Positions 40,029-49,479 of a stretch of DNA of 64,000 bases are shown here, one piece after another. The notes below the pieces were generated by a model. The model saw only the letters and a program-made list of their open reading frames with translations, made no database searches and had not been told where the DNA came from. Location of the stretch: positions 62,001 through 126,000 of the forward strand of contig NC_020187.1 of NCBI RefSeq assembly GCF_000315915.1, written 5' to 3'. Each line of letters opens with the position of its first letter. Position 1 is the first letter of the stretch. The position numbers and the translations under genes are program-made. The DNA is from Henningerozyma blattae CBS 6284. Taxonomy: Eukaryota > Ascomycota > Saccharomycetes > Saccharomycetales > Saccharomycetaceae.

Positions 40029-40243
40029 TGCTGGAATATGATTATATCATTTTCTATTAAGTGGTAAAAGACTTTTATCACGTGACTTATTGTTTAAAAT
40101 GTGTTTTTCTGTTTACATAGAAAAACACTATTTAAGAAATATATTCATTTTAGTTATAGTATTTACTATATATTTCAAAATAGGATAATCGTCTTATATC
40201 TTAAACACTGTATAACAATGTCTAACTCTCTTGAATCCCAGTA
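40029..40243 (+). repeat. 5' LTR of the Ty element
   Basis: 215 bp, beginning TGCTGG and ending CCAGTA (imperfect terminal inverted repeat). It contains an ATCACGTGA motif and an ATG at 40218 that starts gag inside the LTR, as in Ty1. Confidence 0.93.
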
Positions 40244-40927
40244 TGGTAGCAATGCCTAGTTCTGATCTAGAGGAAACACAGTTGGTGCATGAACAGCTAA
40301 CTTTGATTAAAGAAAAGATTCAACTAAACAGAAAAAAATGATTGAGCTTTTATCTAACGAAGATTTAGATACTTATGAAGCTCAAGAGATGATTAATAAA
40401 CTTGACAAATCTAAGACATTTTTAGAGAATTTAAGAGAAAAATGTAACAAAGATTTGAAATATTTACAAAGTCAACAACAACAATTGGCAAAGAAAGAGA
40501 AAGTTAATACTGAATTGAAGGTTGGAGATAACAATGAAAACAAATTAAACAACAAAACTGTCGAGAATAAAGATACAATGGATAAAAGTAATTCCATTGA
40601 TGATTTATCAGATGTTGAAGATGTTGTAAATCTAATGTCACTAGGAGATGACAGAGGAGATTATTATAAATTTATCACCAACAATGGTGAAAGGCATAAA
40701 TTTTATCACGAAAATAAATCAGCAAAACTTGATTTTGGATTGAACGAAATTAAAGACTTTCCTAATTGGATTAATATGGTCAAAAGATTTCTAAAGAAAT
40801 GGAACTTTGATAACATCACTAAATGTAATTCAGCTGATGATATTCCATTAGTAGAACATAAAATTATTACCCTGGTTATCCAAGAATCTTTAGGAAACGG
40901 CTTTAATAGATGGAAAAATAATTATGT
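40218..40927 (+). pseudogene. gag remnant of the Ty element
   Basis: The ATG at 40218 lies inside the LTR and reads MSNSLESQYGSNA before a stop at 40257. A second frame continues to about 40337, where an A-run shifts into the long frame that runs into the N gap. That frame has a Lys/Glu-rich coiled region and a capsid-like segment (NEIKDFPNWINMVKRFLKKW). At least two frameshifts separate the pieces. Confidence 0.8.
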
Positions 40928-41027
40928 NNNNNNNNNNNNNNNNNNNNNNNNNNNNNNNNNNNNNNNNNNNNNNNNNNNNNNNNNNNNNNNNNNNNNNNNN
41001 NNNNNNNNNNNNNNNNNNNNNNNNNNN
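40928..41027. other. Assembly gap (100 N)
   Basis: Exactly 100 N inside the Ty element, probably a placeholder for unassembled repeat sequence. A complete Ty1-class interior is about 5 kb, while only about 2.6 kb lies between these LTRs. Confidence 0.98.
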
Positions 41028-42835
41028 TAAATATACCAAAGAAAATTATGGATCATACAATTTGGGTTCATAGTAAGCAAATAATTGCAGAATATACAAA
41101 TGAAATTACAAATAAAAAAGTAAGAATAATAAAATCTTCTAAAATATCACTTTTAGAGGCTCACTTAAGACTAAATCACCTACCTACTGTAGCAATACAA
41201 GAATTTATTACAGACAGAGACTCTGAGTTTACCAATAATAACTTGAAACAATTAGCTGAGAAAAAAGGATTCAATTAAGATTTACCTCAACTCAAGATCA
41301 CTCGGCTAATGCTAGAGCAGAAAGAGCAATTCGAACAATTATAACGGATACTAGAACACTACTGTTACAAGCTAAATTATCACTTAAATTTTGGCACTAT
41401 GCAGCTAAGGGTATCTGCGGAAATGAGAAACTGTACATATAATAAGATTACTAAAGATGCACCATTAAATGTAATATCCGAATTGCCTGTTAAGATAATA
41501 TTACGTAATTTTTTACCTTTTGGAGCTCCAGCTACGATATGGAATCATAAATCTAAGAAAACATCTGCACCAAGCTTACAAGCAGTGGTTTTGTCAAAAG
41601 ATCCACAGAGTTTTGGATATTTCTTTTATATACCTAATGAAAATAGAGTAATTACCACTACAAACTTTAAAATCCCTGATTATTCAGTAAATACGCAACA
41701 GAAGAGTAATCCAGAAGAAACCATTATTGCACGATTTAAAGCTAATGTTACATCTAAAATAGGTTCTACTAGAAATTTTGAATTTGATGAAGATGAGATA
41801 ATAGAAATGTTTAAGAATACATTTGAATTAAAAGTTATTGGAATAATGAATGAAGAAAAACAATTAGAAACAGATATTTTAGGTATAGACTTGAAGTATG
41901 ACTTGAATAAAGGAATCGTTACATTGAGTATGAAATCATACATTGACAAATTTAATGATGATTTTCCACTACTAAAACTGAAAGAATATGAGAATAACTT
42001 AACAACAGAACAAAAGAAAGATTTAACACCTCACTTTAGTGAATATAATTTAAATCCAAATGAAGATACACTTCTAATGAATAAGACTGAATACAAAGAG
42101 AAGGTTAAGTATATACAAAAATCTATTGGAAAGCTAAACTACTTAAGAACAAGAGGTAGGCTGGATCTGGAATTTGCAGTTAGCAAGATTACCAGATTTG
42201 CATTATATCCACATGCTAAAGTAATTAAAACTGTTGATAGATTAGTTAAATATACTTATGTGAAAAGGGATCTCAATGTAGTAATGAAAAGAGAAAAGAA
42301 ACAGCCTGATGAGATCACAGTAATCACTGATGCTTCATTAGGATCAGAATATGATGTAAAATCAAGAATTGGGGGTATAATATGGTTTGGAAACACATTT
42401 ATGTTTGGGTTTTCAAACAAATCATCAATTGTTTGTGACTCTTCGGCAGAATGTGAATTAGATGCTCTAAACAAAGGTGAAAAACTAGTTCTACATTTAA
42501 AGTTCAAGTTAGAAAAATTATTTAAGAAAAATTTTAAAATTAATATTATTACGGATTCTAAACCTGTAATAGAATGGCTTAAAAAACCATATATTGTAGG
42601 TAGAACAAAGTTCCTTGGAATCAGAATTGGTCGTTTAAAAGAAAGACTAAAGGACAAGTCCACCTTTCTAAGAAAAATTGATGGATTGGAGAATGTGGCC
42701 GATCCATTAACAAAACCGGTCAGCCCAACTGATTTCAAGAACCTAAGTAAAATCATGGAAGGTAACATTACTCCACAAAACTTACTACCATTGACCAACC
42801 TTGTGGAGACTGAAGAGGGAGTTCGCAAGATGTAA
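41028..42835 (+). pseudogene. pol remnant (integrase, RT end, RNase H) of the Ty element
   Basis: After the gap comes part of the integrase core (ITDRDSEFTNNNLKQLAEKKG) that stops at 41276. The next frame continues with a QDHSANARAERAIRTIITD block, then a further shift near 41400 leads into the long frame to 42835. That frame joins the integrase C-terminal region directly to sequence that normally follows the reverse-transcriptase active site (ETDILGIDLKYDLNKG), so the YxDD core is missing. RNase H is present (ITDASLGSEYD, DSSAECELDAL, ITDSKP). Confidence 0.82.
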
Positions 42836-42883
42836 GGATCGTGTATGGTCAGGTAGAATGATAAAAAGTTTGTTAAAAGGGTG

Positions 42884-43098
42884 TGCTGGAATATGATTAT
42901 ATCATTTTCTATTAAGTGGTAAAAGACTTTATCACGTGACTTATTATTTAAAATGTGTTTTTCTTTTTATATCGAAAAACACTATTTAAGAAATATATTC
43001 ATTTTAGTTATAATATTTACTATATATTTCTAAATAAAGTAATCGTCTTTACATCTTAAACACTGTATAACAATGTCTAACTCTCTTGAATCCCAGTA
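42884..43098 (+). repeat. 3' LTR of the Ty element
   Basis: 215 bp, TGCTGG...CCAGTA, about 95% identical to the 5' LTR, preceded by the purine tract and followed by the GATTT duplication. Confidence 0.93.
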
Positions 43099-43103
43099 GA
43101 TTT

Positions 43104-45860
43104 TTTTCTTTTAAAATTGCAGGACTCTGTATAATTTAGCAAATTAAATGTAGCATATATTAGATATGAATAATGGTTTATCTGTCTAGTAGAATATGAT
43201 ATAAGAAATTAAGCGATAATACTAGAAATAATACCGTTCAAAGCATAAATAGGAGATATATCTATAAATTATCATAAATACATATATATATAATATTAAA
43301 ATACAAAAGTAGCTTTACAAAGCTCTAACTAACCCACAAAATTCTGATACCGACTTGATATGAAGTAATCCAATTTAAAGGTGAATTTTAAATTGTATTG
43401 CTTAGTTTTTTTACTACTTTCAGTTTAATTAATTACCTTATCTGTCTTCTTAAAACGTAGATTATTTTAACTACATTTACATTTTTTTAAGTATTTTTTA
43501 CAGTATGTATTATTTATTTAGTTATTTATTTATTCATTTATTTATTTTTAAGTGCTTATAATTGTTAAATATTTTTCTTTATACCTAAAGCAGTAAATAT
43601 ACTGTTCCAGGATAAAAGAGAGTATAACGTGAATATAGGTTGCTAATAAAAACCTCATTTGGATAATTCATTATCCCTGGAGTAACATCATGCAACTACT
43701 AAAGGATATAAACTAAGAGAGACGTACAACGATTGTGAGGTTAATTGGTTGAAAAAATTTTCATCTATTGACAACAATGAAATGATTTCTCTTATCCAAA
43801 AACAAAATATGTATATTACTAACCTTTTATTCAACATCGAATTTTTGTATTTTATTTATTTTTATTCCTACTCAAAAGAGCAGGGAGTTTCTATATTTTT
43901 AATTACTAATTAAAAGATAATTATTCTTTAAATTATTACTTACAATAATACCAATACAAAGGATTTAAATGTCGTACAATAATTAATTATAAAATAATAG
44001 AGCAAATAAACCAGATTTATAATTACTTATTCATTGATAAATATTAAAAAAATTTATGTATTGACTATATTCCCATTGGCCAAAAACTATATGGTTCATG
44101 GAAGTCTATCAAGATACATGGAAATAATTTATTTATATTTATATTTTAAAGATATTTTTGAAAAAATATAAAAATAATGAAATATAATGTCATTTTGACA
44201 GTAAAATATTTCAAGATACAAAACCAATTACAAAACATTAATATTAAAAATTAATTATTTTTCTGGCAATAATGAATTATTATTTAAATAAAACAAAACT
44301 ATTGATGTCACTAAAGATTGAAGATTTTATAAGTAAAACAAGTTACGACCACTGTATTACGAATAATATCTGAGAATAATGTGCAATCAATCAATAAAAA
44401 TCCCAGCTAGGTAATCCATGAGTTTGTCAGAGCTGTGGCATTATGTGTCATAAGTCGTGGGTTTGTGTTAACAGCTAATAAAGTATGAATTTAGTCGTAA
44501 TTGTGGCTTTATACAACAACTAATAACAACTTAATATAATAAATAATCCAACATGCATTAAGCATACGTGGCCTCACTACTAAATATACCCAAGTAGTGA
44601 TATTAAGAAGGTATTAGGATGTGATAGGTTCTATTTTAATATCAGACCATCAATTCGTTGATGGTGGATCTGCCCATTTTTTGGGGTATAAATTACCACG
44701 AAAATATTCCAAAAGTTTATAACTGTTCATGGTATATCCTGTATATATTATATATTCCCTTTCGAAAGAAGCAAGGAGATTTTTTATAATCATAATATAA
44801 TAATTATTCAAACAGATTACTTAACTAAGAATTAAACTATGAGCAACAATATTTTGAACAGTACGACCGCTGGTCAGAGTTATATAATGTACAATTGATG
44901 TAATCTGATGGGTAATAAGCTTCTATAACTTATTATAACCTCGTTAATACTTTAATCAGGCAAACTATACCTTAAGCTACTATCGCCCATGAATTATATC
45001 TTCGTGTTCAGAAGTAAAATGTATAAATGGCGAACCTAAAATCGATTATAAGTTTGTATTTTTATGTTTTTTTATGTACATTTTTTATTACTACTCAGAC
45101 GTGGAGGAGGCTTTTATAATAATAATATGCTATCAACTAAAAGGAGTATTCTCTAGTCTAGTCGGACTCTAGTGACAGCAGAACTTATAACGCCGATAAA
45201 TTACTAATAGCTGTTAAAAATAACTTAAAGTTTCTTAAGATTAATATCTACAAAATATATAAGCCATTTTTTACTACATAAATTTTTAAAATATGATAAT
45301 TAGATAAAAATTTAGAACTAAGCTGTAAAATGTTTAAAATATGATGCTCTACTTAAAGAATGATCAAAATTTTTGTCATTATTTTAACTCAAAATACATA
45401 ATTCCGAAAAATACGATTAAGTTCAGAAGATAAATATTTACACATAAAAGTGATATTCTATAAGAATTAATTGATTTTATATTTTCTGTCCTTATTATTT
45501 ATTGTATAAGACTACCAAATAGTTCTTATGAGAAAATACAAATAGCATAAATTTTATTTCTATTAAGATATTGGTGGTGTACTAATGTATCAAAAACATA
45601 ATTCGGTCTTCCGAAAAACTTTCCTCTGATGGGCCCCATTGGAAATAATATAAACAGACTTAAAAATTGTACAGATCTGGCGATAAAATAATATTTAAAA
45701 CGAGTTAAAATTTGATCACTGATATTAAGTATTAAATTTTTTGTTTTACTTACTAGTTTTCTGGTATATTTTAATAAGTTCTATTTGGCTGTTGTAACAT
45801 TAGACTGATTTGAAATTTTCATACGATTATTAAACAGATTATCTGGCATCTCTACTTGAA
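43104..45860. other. Gene-free region between Ty element and DEG1
   Basis: 2.76 kb, very AT-rich, with no frame that looks coding on either strand, no tRNA boxes and no complete LTR. A TTTATTTATTCATT-type repeat lies at about 43510-43552. It may hold decayed remains of genes or transposons that I cannot recognise. The last part contains the DEG1 promoter. Confidence 0.5.
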
Positions 45861-47168
45861 ATGGAGTTTATTAGCAATCTCTTTAAATCAAAAGGTAAAC
45901 AGGTTTCATCAACCCTAGAAGCTGCAAAATATAAGGGTTGGACTAAGGAGCAATTAGTTAAAAAGTTGTTAGAGCTGGAAGATAACGAAAACACTTCCAA
46001 TAAACTTGAAAAACAATTAAAAAAAAGAAAAAGTAATGACTTAAGTTCTTTAAAGTCATCAAAAAAACAGAAACGCCAAAAGGAGTTTGACTTCTCTAAA
46101 TATCACACAAGATTTATTGCATTAAAGTTTGCATATTTGGGTTGGAATTATAATGGACTAGCAATTCAAAAGGACTACACCCCTCTTCCAACAGTAGAAG
46201 GAACAATTTTGGAGGCCATGAATAAATGCAAATTAGTCCCCTCAATGTCTCCACAGGATTATAATTTTAGTAGATGTGGTAGAACGGATAAAGGTGTTAG
46301 TGCCATGAGCCAAGTTATATCATTAAATGTAAGATCAAATTTGTCCAATGAAGAACAACTAAACCCATTAAAAGATTCTGATGAGATCCATTATGTTGAT
46401 ATCTTAAACCAAGTTCTTCCTGCGGATATTAGAATATCTGCAGTTTGCTTGAGACCTCCAAGTGGCTTTAATGCTAGGTTTAGTTGTTACAAGTCGTCAC
46501 TACAAGTATTTATTCGAAAGAAAAATTTGGACATTGAAAAAATGAAAATAGCAGCCAAACTTTATCAAGGTGAACATGATTTTAGAAATTTCTGTAAATT
46601 AGATGGCTCTAAGCAAATCACAAACTACAACAGAACTATTATTAGTGCGGATATATTACCTATCAATGGAGATTTCTATTGCTTCGATTTAGTAGGCTCA
46701 GCATTTCTGTGGCACCAGGTACGTTGTATGATGGCAATTCTTTTCCTAATTGGCCAGGGATTAGAAGAGCCTTCGTTAATAAATTTAATGCTGGATATTG
46801 AGAAGACTCCTAGAAAGCCTATCTACGATATGGCTAGCGATGTTCCATTGATATTATACGATTGTAAATTTCCAGAAATGAATTGGTCTCAACCTAATTT
46901 AGAGGATTATAAAGCCATTAAATATGGAAAAGCCATTAGTTCTTTAGTATTAAAATATTCAACTAAAGCAACAATTGCTCAAATTTTTGAAGATGTTTTA
47001 CCAACTACAACCCAGGAATTTCCAAATAAGACAAGAATTAACTTAGGTGATGGCAAAGGCAAAATTGTTGGCAATTATCAAAAGGTGTCAGATAGACCTG
47101 TTATGGAGTCAGTAGAAACAGTCAATAAAAATTTTGAAACTAAAAAAGGATGGAGGAATAATAACTAA
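45861..47168 (+). CDS. DEG1: tRNA pseudouridine synthase Pus3 (Deg1)
   Basis: 435 residues, against 442 in S. cerevisiae Deg1/Pus3 (YFL001W). After a basic, coiled N-terminus (about 1-80) comes the TruA-type catalytic domain: RFIALKFAYLGWNYNGL, the active-site motif RCGRTDKGVSAM with catalytic Asp143, PADIRISAV, GFNARFSCYKS, and the FLWHQVRCMMAILFLIGQG block. It modifies U38 and U39 in the anticodon arm of many tRNAs. In S. cerevisiae it is the centromere-proximal gene on the left arm of chromosome VI, which matters for the next feature. Confidence 0.97.
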   Translation: MEFISNLFKSKGKQVSSTLEAAKYKGWTKEQLVKKLLELEDNENTSNKLEKQLKKRKSNDLSSLKSSKKQKRQKEFDFSKYHTRFIALKFAYLGWNYNGLAIQKDYTPLPTVEGTILEAMNKCKLVPSMSPQDYNFSRCGRTDKGVSAMSQVISLNVRSNLSNEEQLNPLKDSDEIHYVDILNQVLPADIRISAVCLRPPSGFNARFSCYKSSLQVFIRKKNLDIEKMKIAAKLYQGEHDFRNFCKLDGSKQITNYNRTIISADILPINGDFYCFDLVGSAFLWHQVRCMMAILFLIGQGLEEPSLINLMLDIEKTPRKPIYDMASDVPLILYDCKFPEMNWSQPNLEDYKAIKYGKAISSLVLKYSTKATIAQIFEDVLPTTTQEFPNKTRINLGDGKGKIVGNYQKVSDRPVMESVETVNKNFETKKGWRNNN

Positions 47169-47183
47169 TATTTACCTTTCTAT

Positions 47184-47242
47184 TTATCTTACCAACTATC
47201 TATCTAACCAACTATCTATCTATCTATCTATCTATCTATATA
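47184..47242 (+). repeat. CTAT tetranucleotide microsatellite
   Basis: Repeated CTAT/ATCT units passing into TATATAGATATA, just downstream of the DEG1 stop codon. Confidence 0.8.
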
Positions 47243-47488
47243 TAGATATAACAGTTTTAAATAGTTCTACTAAAATAGAATCGGTGTATTACAAAATTTA
47301 ATCAATAAAGGCTAGTTTAAAATTATGGTACATTTCTGATTTGATGAAAATAAATATTTTATATGAATAACAATATCAGATATTTTAATACCATAACACT
47401 TAATACAAGATATCTACTCCTTGTAAAAACGTAGATGTAGAATTTTATAACATGATTTTGGGACAAAGTTGCTTCGAAAATTGGATTT

Positions 47489-47711
47489 ATCACATGACAA
47501 ATATTGTAAACTTTTAATATATTGTTAATTAAAAAGAGAATATTAAATAAATAATATTTAAATTTAATAAAATTTGTATCTTAATCTACTATGTAGTTTT
47601 ATATTTAGTATTATAAATATATTAATAAAATGTTCATGAAATAACATATATGTAAGTACCTAAATGTCTACATTAAATTTTATATTAACTATGTGTTCCG
47701 AACGGATAATA
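47489..47711 (+). other. Candidate point centromere (CDEI-CDEII-CDEIII)
   Basis: CDEI: ATCACATG at 47489-47496, an exact RTCACRTG match. CDEII: 189 bp (47497-47685), about 87% A+T. CDEIII: about 47686-47711 with TATG-TGTTCCGAA, matching the S. cerevisiae TATG-ATTTCCGAA core at the same spacing, including the essential CCG at 47698-47700. It lies between DEG1 (YFL001W) and LOC1 (YFR001W), which flank CEN6 in S. cerevisiae. CDEII is about twice the 76-86 bp of S. cerevisiae and closer to the roughly 160 bp of Kluyveromyces. The right half of CDEIII is a weaker match. No experiment supports it here. Confidence 0.75.
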
Positions 47712-48118
47712 TCAGTTGAAAATAAAGATAATATTGTAGAAATAAGACGTGCTGCTAGTAAAATAATTTTCAGTCTTTTGAGAATGCTATTAAGATGCTG
47801 CTCACATCAATATTCTATTGATTTATTTAAGAAGTTTTAGCTCTATTTTCATTTAGATTTATAGCTTTTTACTAAATAATATGTATTCAATTCAATATTA
47901 AAGATGTAAAACCTAAAGGTTAAAAATAGAAGCCTCATTTTAAAATTAAAATGTTTCGTTGATATACAGCAGAATATTTTTCCCCTAATATTATTTGAAA
48001 TAAGTTTGAATTAATTCTGAAGTAATTCTGATATCTTTGCTTTATTAGCATTTTATATAAGCTCAATGAAGACTCAATTGAACAAAAATTTTTATGTCTC
48101 GGGGTAACATTATTTTCC

Positions 48119-48128
48119 GAAAAATTTT
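48119..48128 (+). promoter_or_regulatory. RRPE motif upstream of LOC1
   Basis: GAAAAATTTT, the ribosomal RNA processing element core (Stb3 site), about 170 bp upstream of the LOC1 start. Confidence 0.75.
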
Positions 48129-48169
48129 ATATATTGTTGAATGATCCACTCTTTATAGCATTTTAGCAC

Positions 48170-48178
48170 CTCATCTCA
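48170..48178 (-). promoter_or_regulatory. PAC motif upstream of LOC1
   Basis: TGAGATGAG on the minus strand, the PAC core (Dot6/Tod6 site), about 118-126 bp upstream of the LOC1 start and about 50 bp from the RRPE. The pair is typical of ribosome-biogenesis genes. Confidence 0.78.
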
Positions 48179-48295
48179 TTTTCATGATATAAAGTTAATA
48201 AACTATTTAAGGCTCTAGCAAATAAGTAATTATCTTTCTTTGCTACGTAGCTTCATCTGCCGATAAATTCTTGGTCAACTCTTCAAAGATAAAAC

Positions 48296-48909
48296 ATGTC
48301 CGCAAAGAAATCTAACAAGAAGGGTCAAAATCTGAAGAGAGAAGTAAGGCCAGAAGTATTCCAGGATTCACAAGCTAGGAATCAATTAGCTAATGTTCCT
48401 CATTTAACTGAAAGATCAAAATTTAAAAAACCAAGTAAGTTACAAGTTAGTAAAGAGCAAGCGACAGCTAGATTATATGGTGCTAAAAAAAAAACTAGAA
48501 CCTATACAGACAAAGAATTAGACATTCCTACTTTAAACAGGGCCATTGTCCCCGGTGTAAAAATTAGGAGAGGTAAGAAAGGTAAAAGGTTTGTGGATGA
48601 TCATGATTTATTGGCAATGAATAGACTGGTTAAAACAATTGGAGATAAATATGATGATGTCAACGAGAGCAAATTAGAAAAAGCTAGAAGATTAGAAGAA
48701 ATACGTGAAATAAAAAGAAAAGAAATTGAAGAAAGAGAATCTCTAAAACAGAATAAGTTAGAGGAGAAGAAGGATGAAATTAAAAAAAATCATCTGTTGC
48801 AAGGTCATTGCGTAGAAAAAACAAACGTGAACTAGAAAAAGCCGCCAAAGAAGCTGATTTAAAAGCAAAAGATCTCAAGAAGGCCAAGAAGTCTGTTTCC
48901 TTTGCATGA
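48296..48909 (+). pseudogene. LOC1: LOC1 (60S biogenesis / ASH1 mRNA localisation), with a frameshift in an A-run
   Basis: The N-terminus and body are clearly Loc1 (YFR001W): [40 protein letters not shown] and [20 protein letters not shown]. The frame derails at an A8 run (48782-48789) and stops at 48833-48835 after a non-homologous tail. With nine A the adjacent frame continues through [17 protein letters not shown] to KKSVSFA and a stop at 48907-48909, a typical Loc1 end of about 204 residues. Loc1 is a basic nucleolar RNA-binding protein for 60S assembly. The break is very likely a homopolymer sequencing error, because the downstream frame is fully conserved. Confidence 0.93.
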
Positions 48910-49479
48910 GTAGCCCAGACAAAATAACGTAATTCTATTTAAATTATATTCTTATGATAGAATTCTGTATATTAGATTACATAGAGTACATTTCATTTAT
49001 ATTTTTTATTTTGCATTCAAATCGATTATTGCTTACTAGTGGGTGAGGACAATGAATTTCCCCTGACAATAACTCTAATACCGCTTTGGCCATTTGCAGT
49101 TAGGCTGGAAAATGTCAACTTAATCTTTTAGTTCCTGAATATAATGGATTCAATAATTTTACGAGGTGGCATACAATTGGCAAAAGAAAAAATAACTAAG
49201 CTCTTGCAAGCTTACGCTTATCTAAATAATAATAAGATATACAATTATGGATATGTTGTATATAAGCGAAGACCTATTTATATATATTCTCAATATTCTT
49301 ATAGGAATCAAAGAAGTGAATAAAAATCTCTGCTTCTAAGAGGGTGCTCGTATTGTATTTTTTTGTTCAATTCTATTTAAATTAAAAAAGATCTAAACTC
49401 GGCCTCAAGAAAATTTTTAAAAATTATAAAGTGCTTAAAAATAGTAAATTGATCACTTACAGACATATCCAAGCACTAC
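48910..49479. other. LOC1 3' flank / NIC96 promoter
   Basis: 570 bp, AT-rich. No gene, RNA or strong factor site is recognised. Confidence 0.5.

Larger units (their letters stand above)
40024..43103 (+). mobile_element. Degenerate Ty1/copia-type LTR retrotransposon with target-site duplication
   Basis: Two direct LTRs of 215 bp (40029-40243 and 42884-43098) are flanked by GATTT at 40024-40028 and 43099-43103, a 5-bp target duplication. A primer-binding site TGGTAGC (complement of the initiator-Met tRNA 3' end) directly follows the 5' LTR at 40244. A purine tract AAAAGGG lies at 42875-42881. The interior has remains of gag, integrase, the end of reverse transcriptase and RNase H, in Ty1/copia order, with several frameshifts and a 100-N gap. 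The LTRs differ at about ten positions plus two indels, so the insertion is not recent. The element is non-autonomous as it stands. Confidence 0.93.
47712..48295. other. Region between candidate centromere and LOC1
   Basis: AT-rich, contains the LOC1 promoter motifs (RRPE and PAC). No gene is recognised. Confidence 0.55.

Noticed and set aside
44400..44475. Possible structured RNA gene in the gene-free region before DEG1
   Set aside because: No A/B boxes, no C/D or H/ACA boxes with plausible stems were found.
48105..48130. TTTTCCGAAAAATTTTATA resembling CDEIII near LOC1
   Set aside because: No CDEI lies within 250 bp upstream and the sequence is fully explained as the RRPE motif of the LOC1 promoter, 50 bp from a PAC motif.
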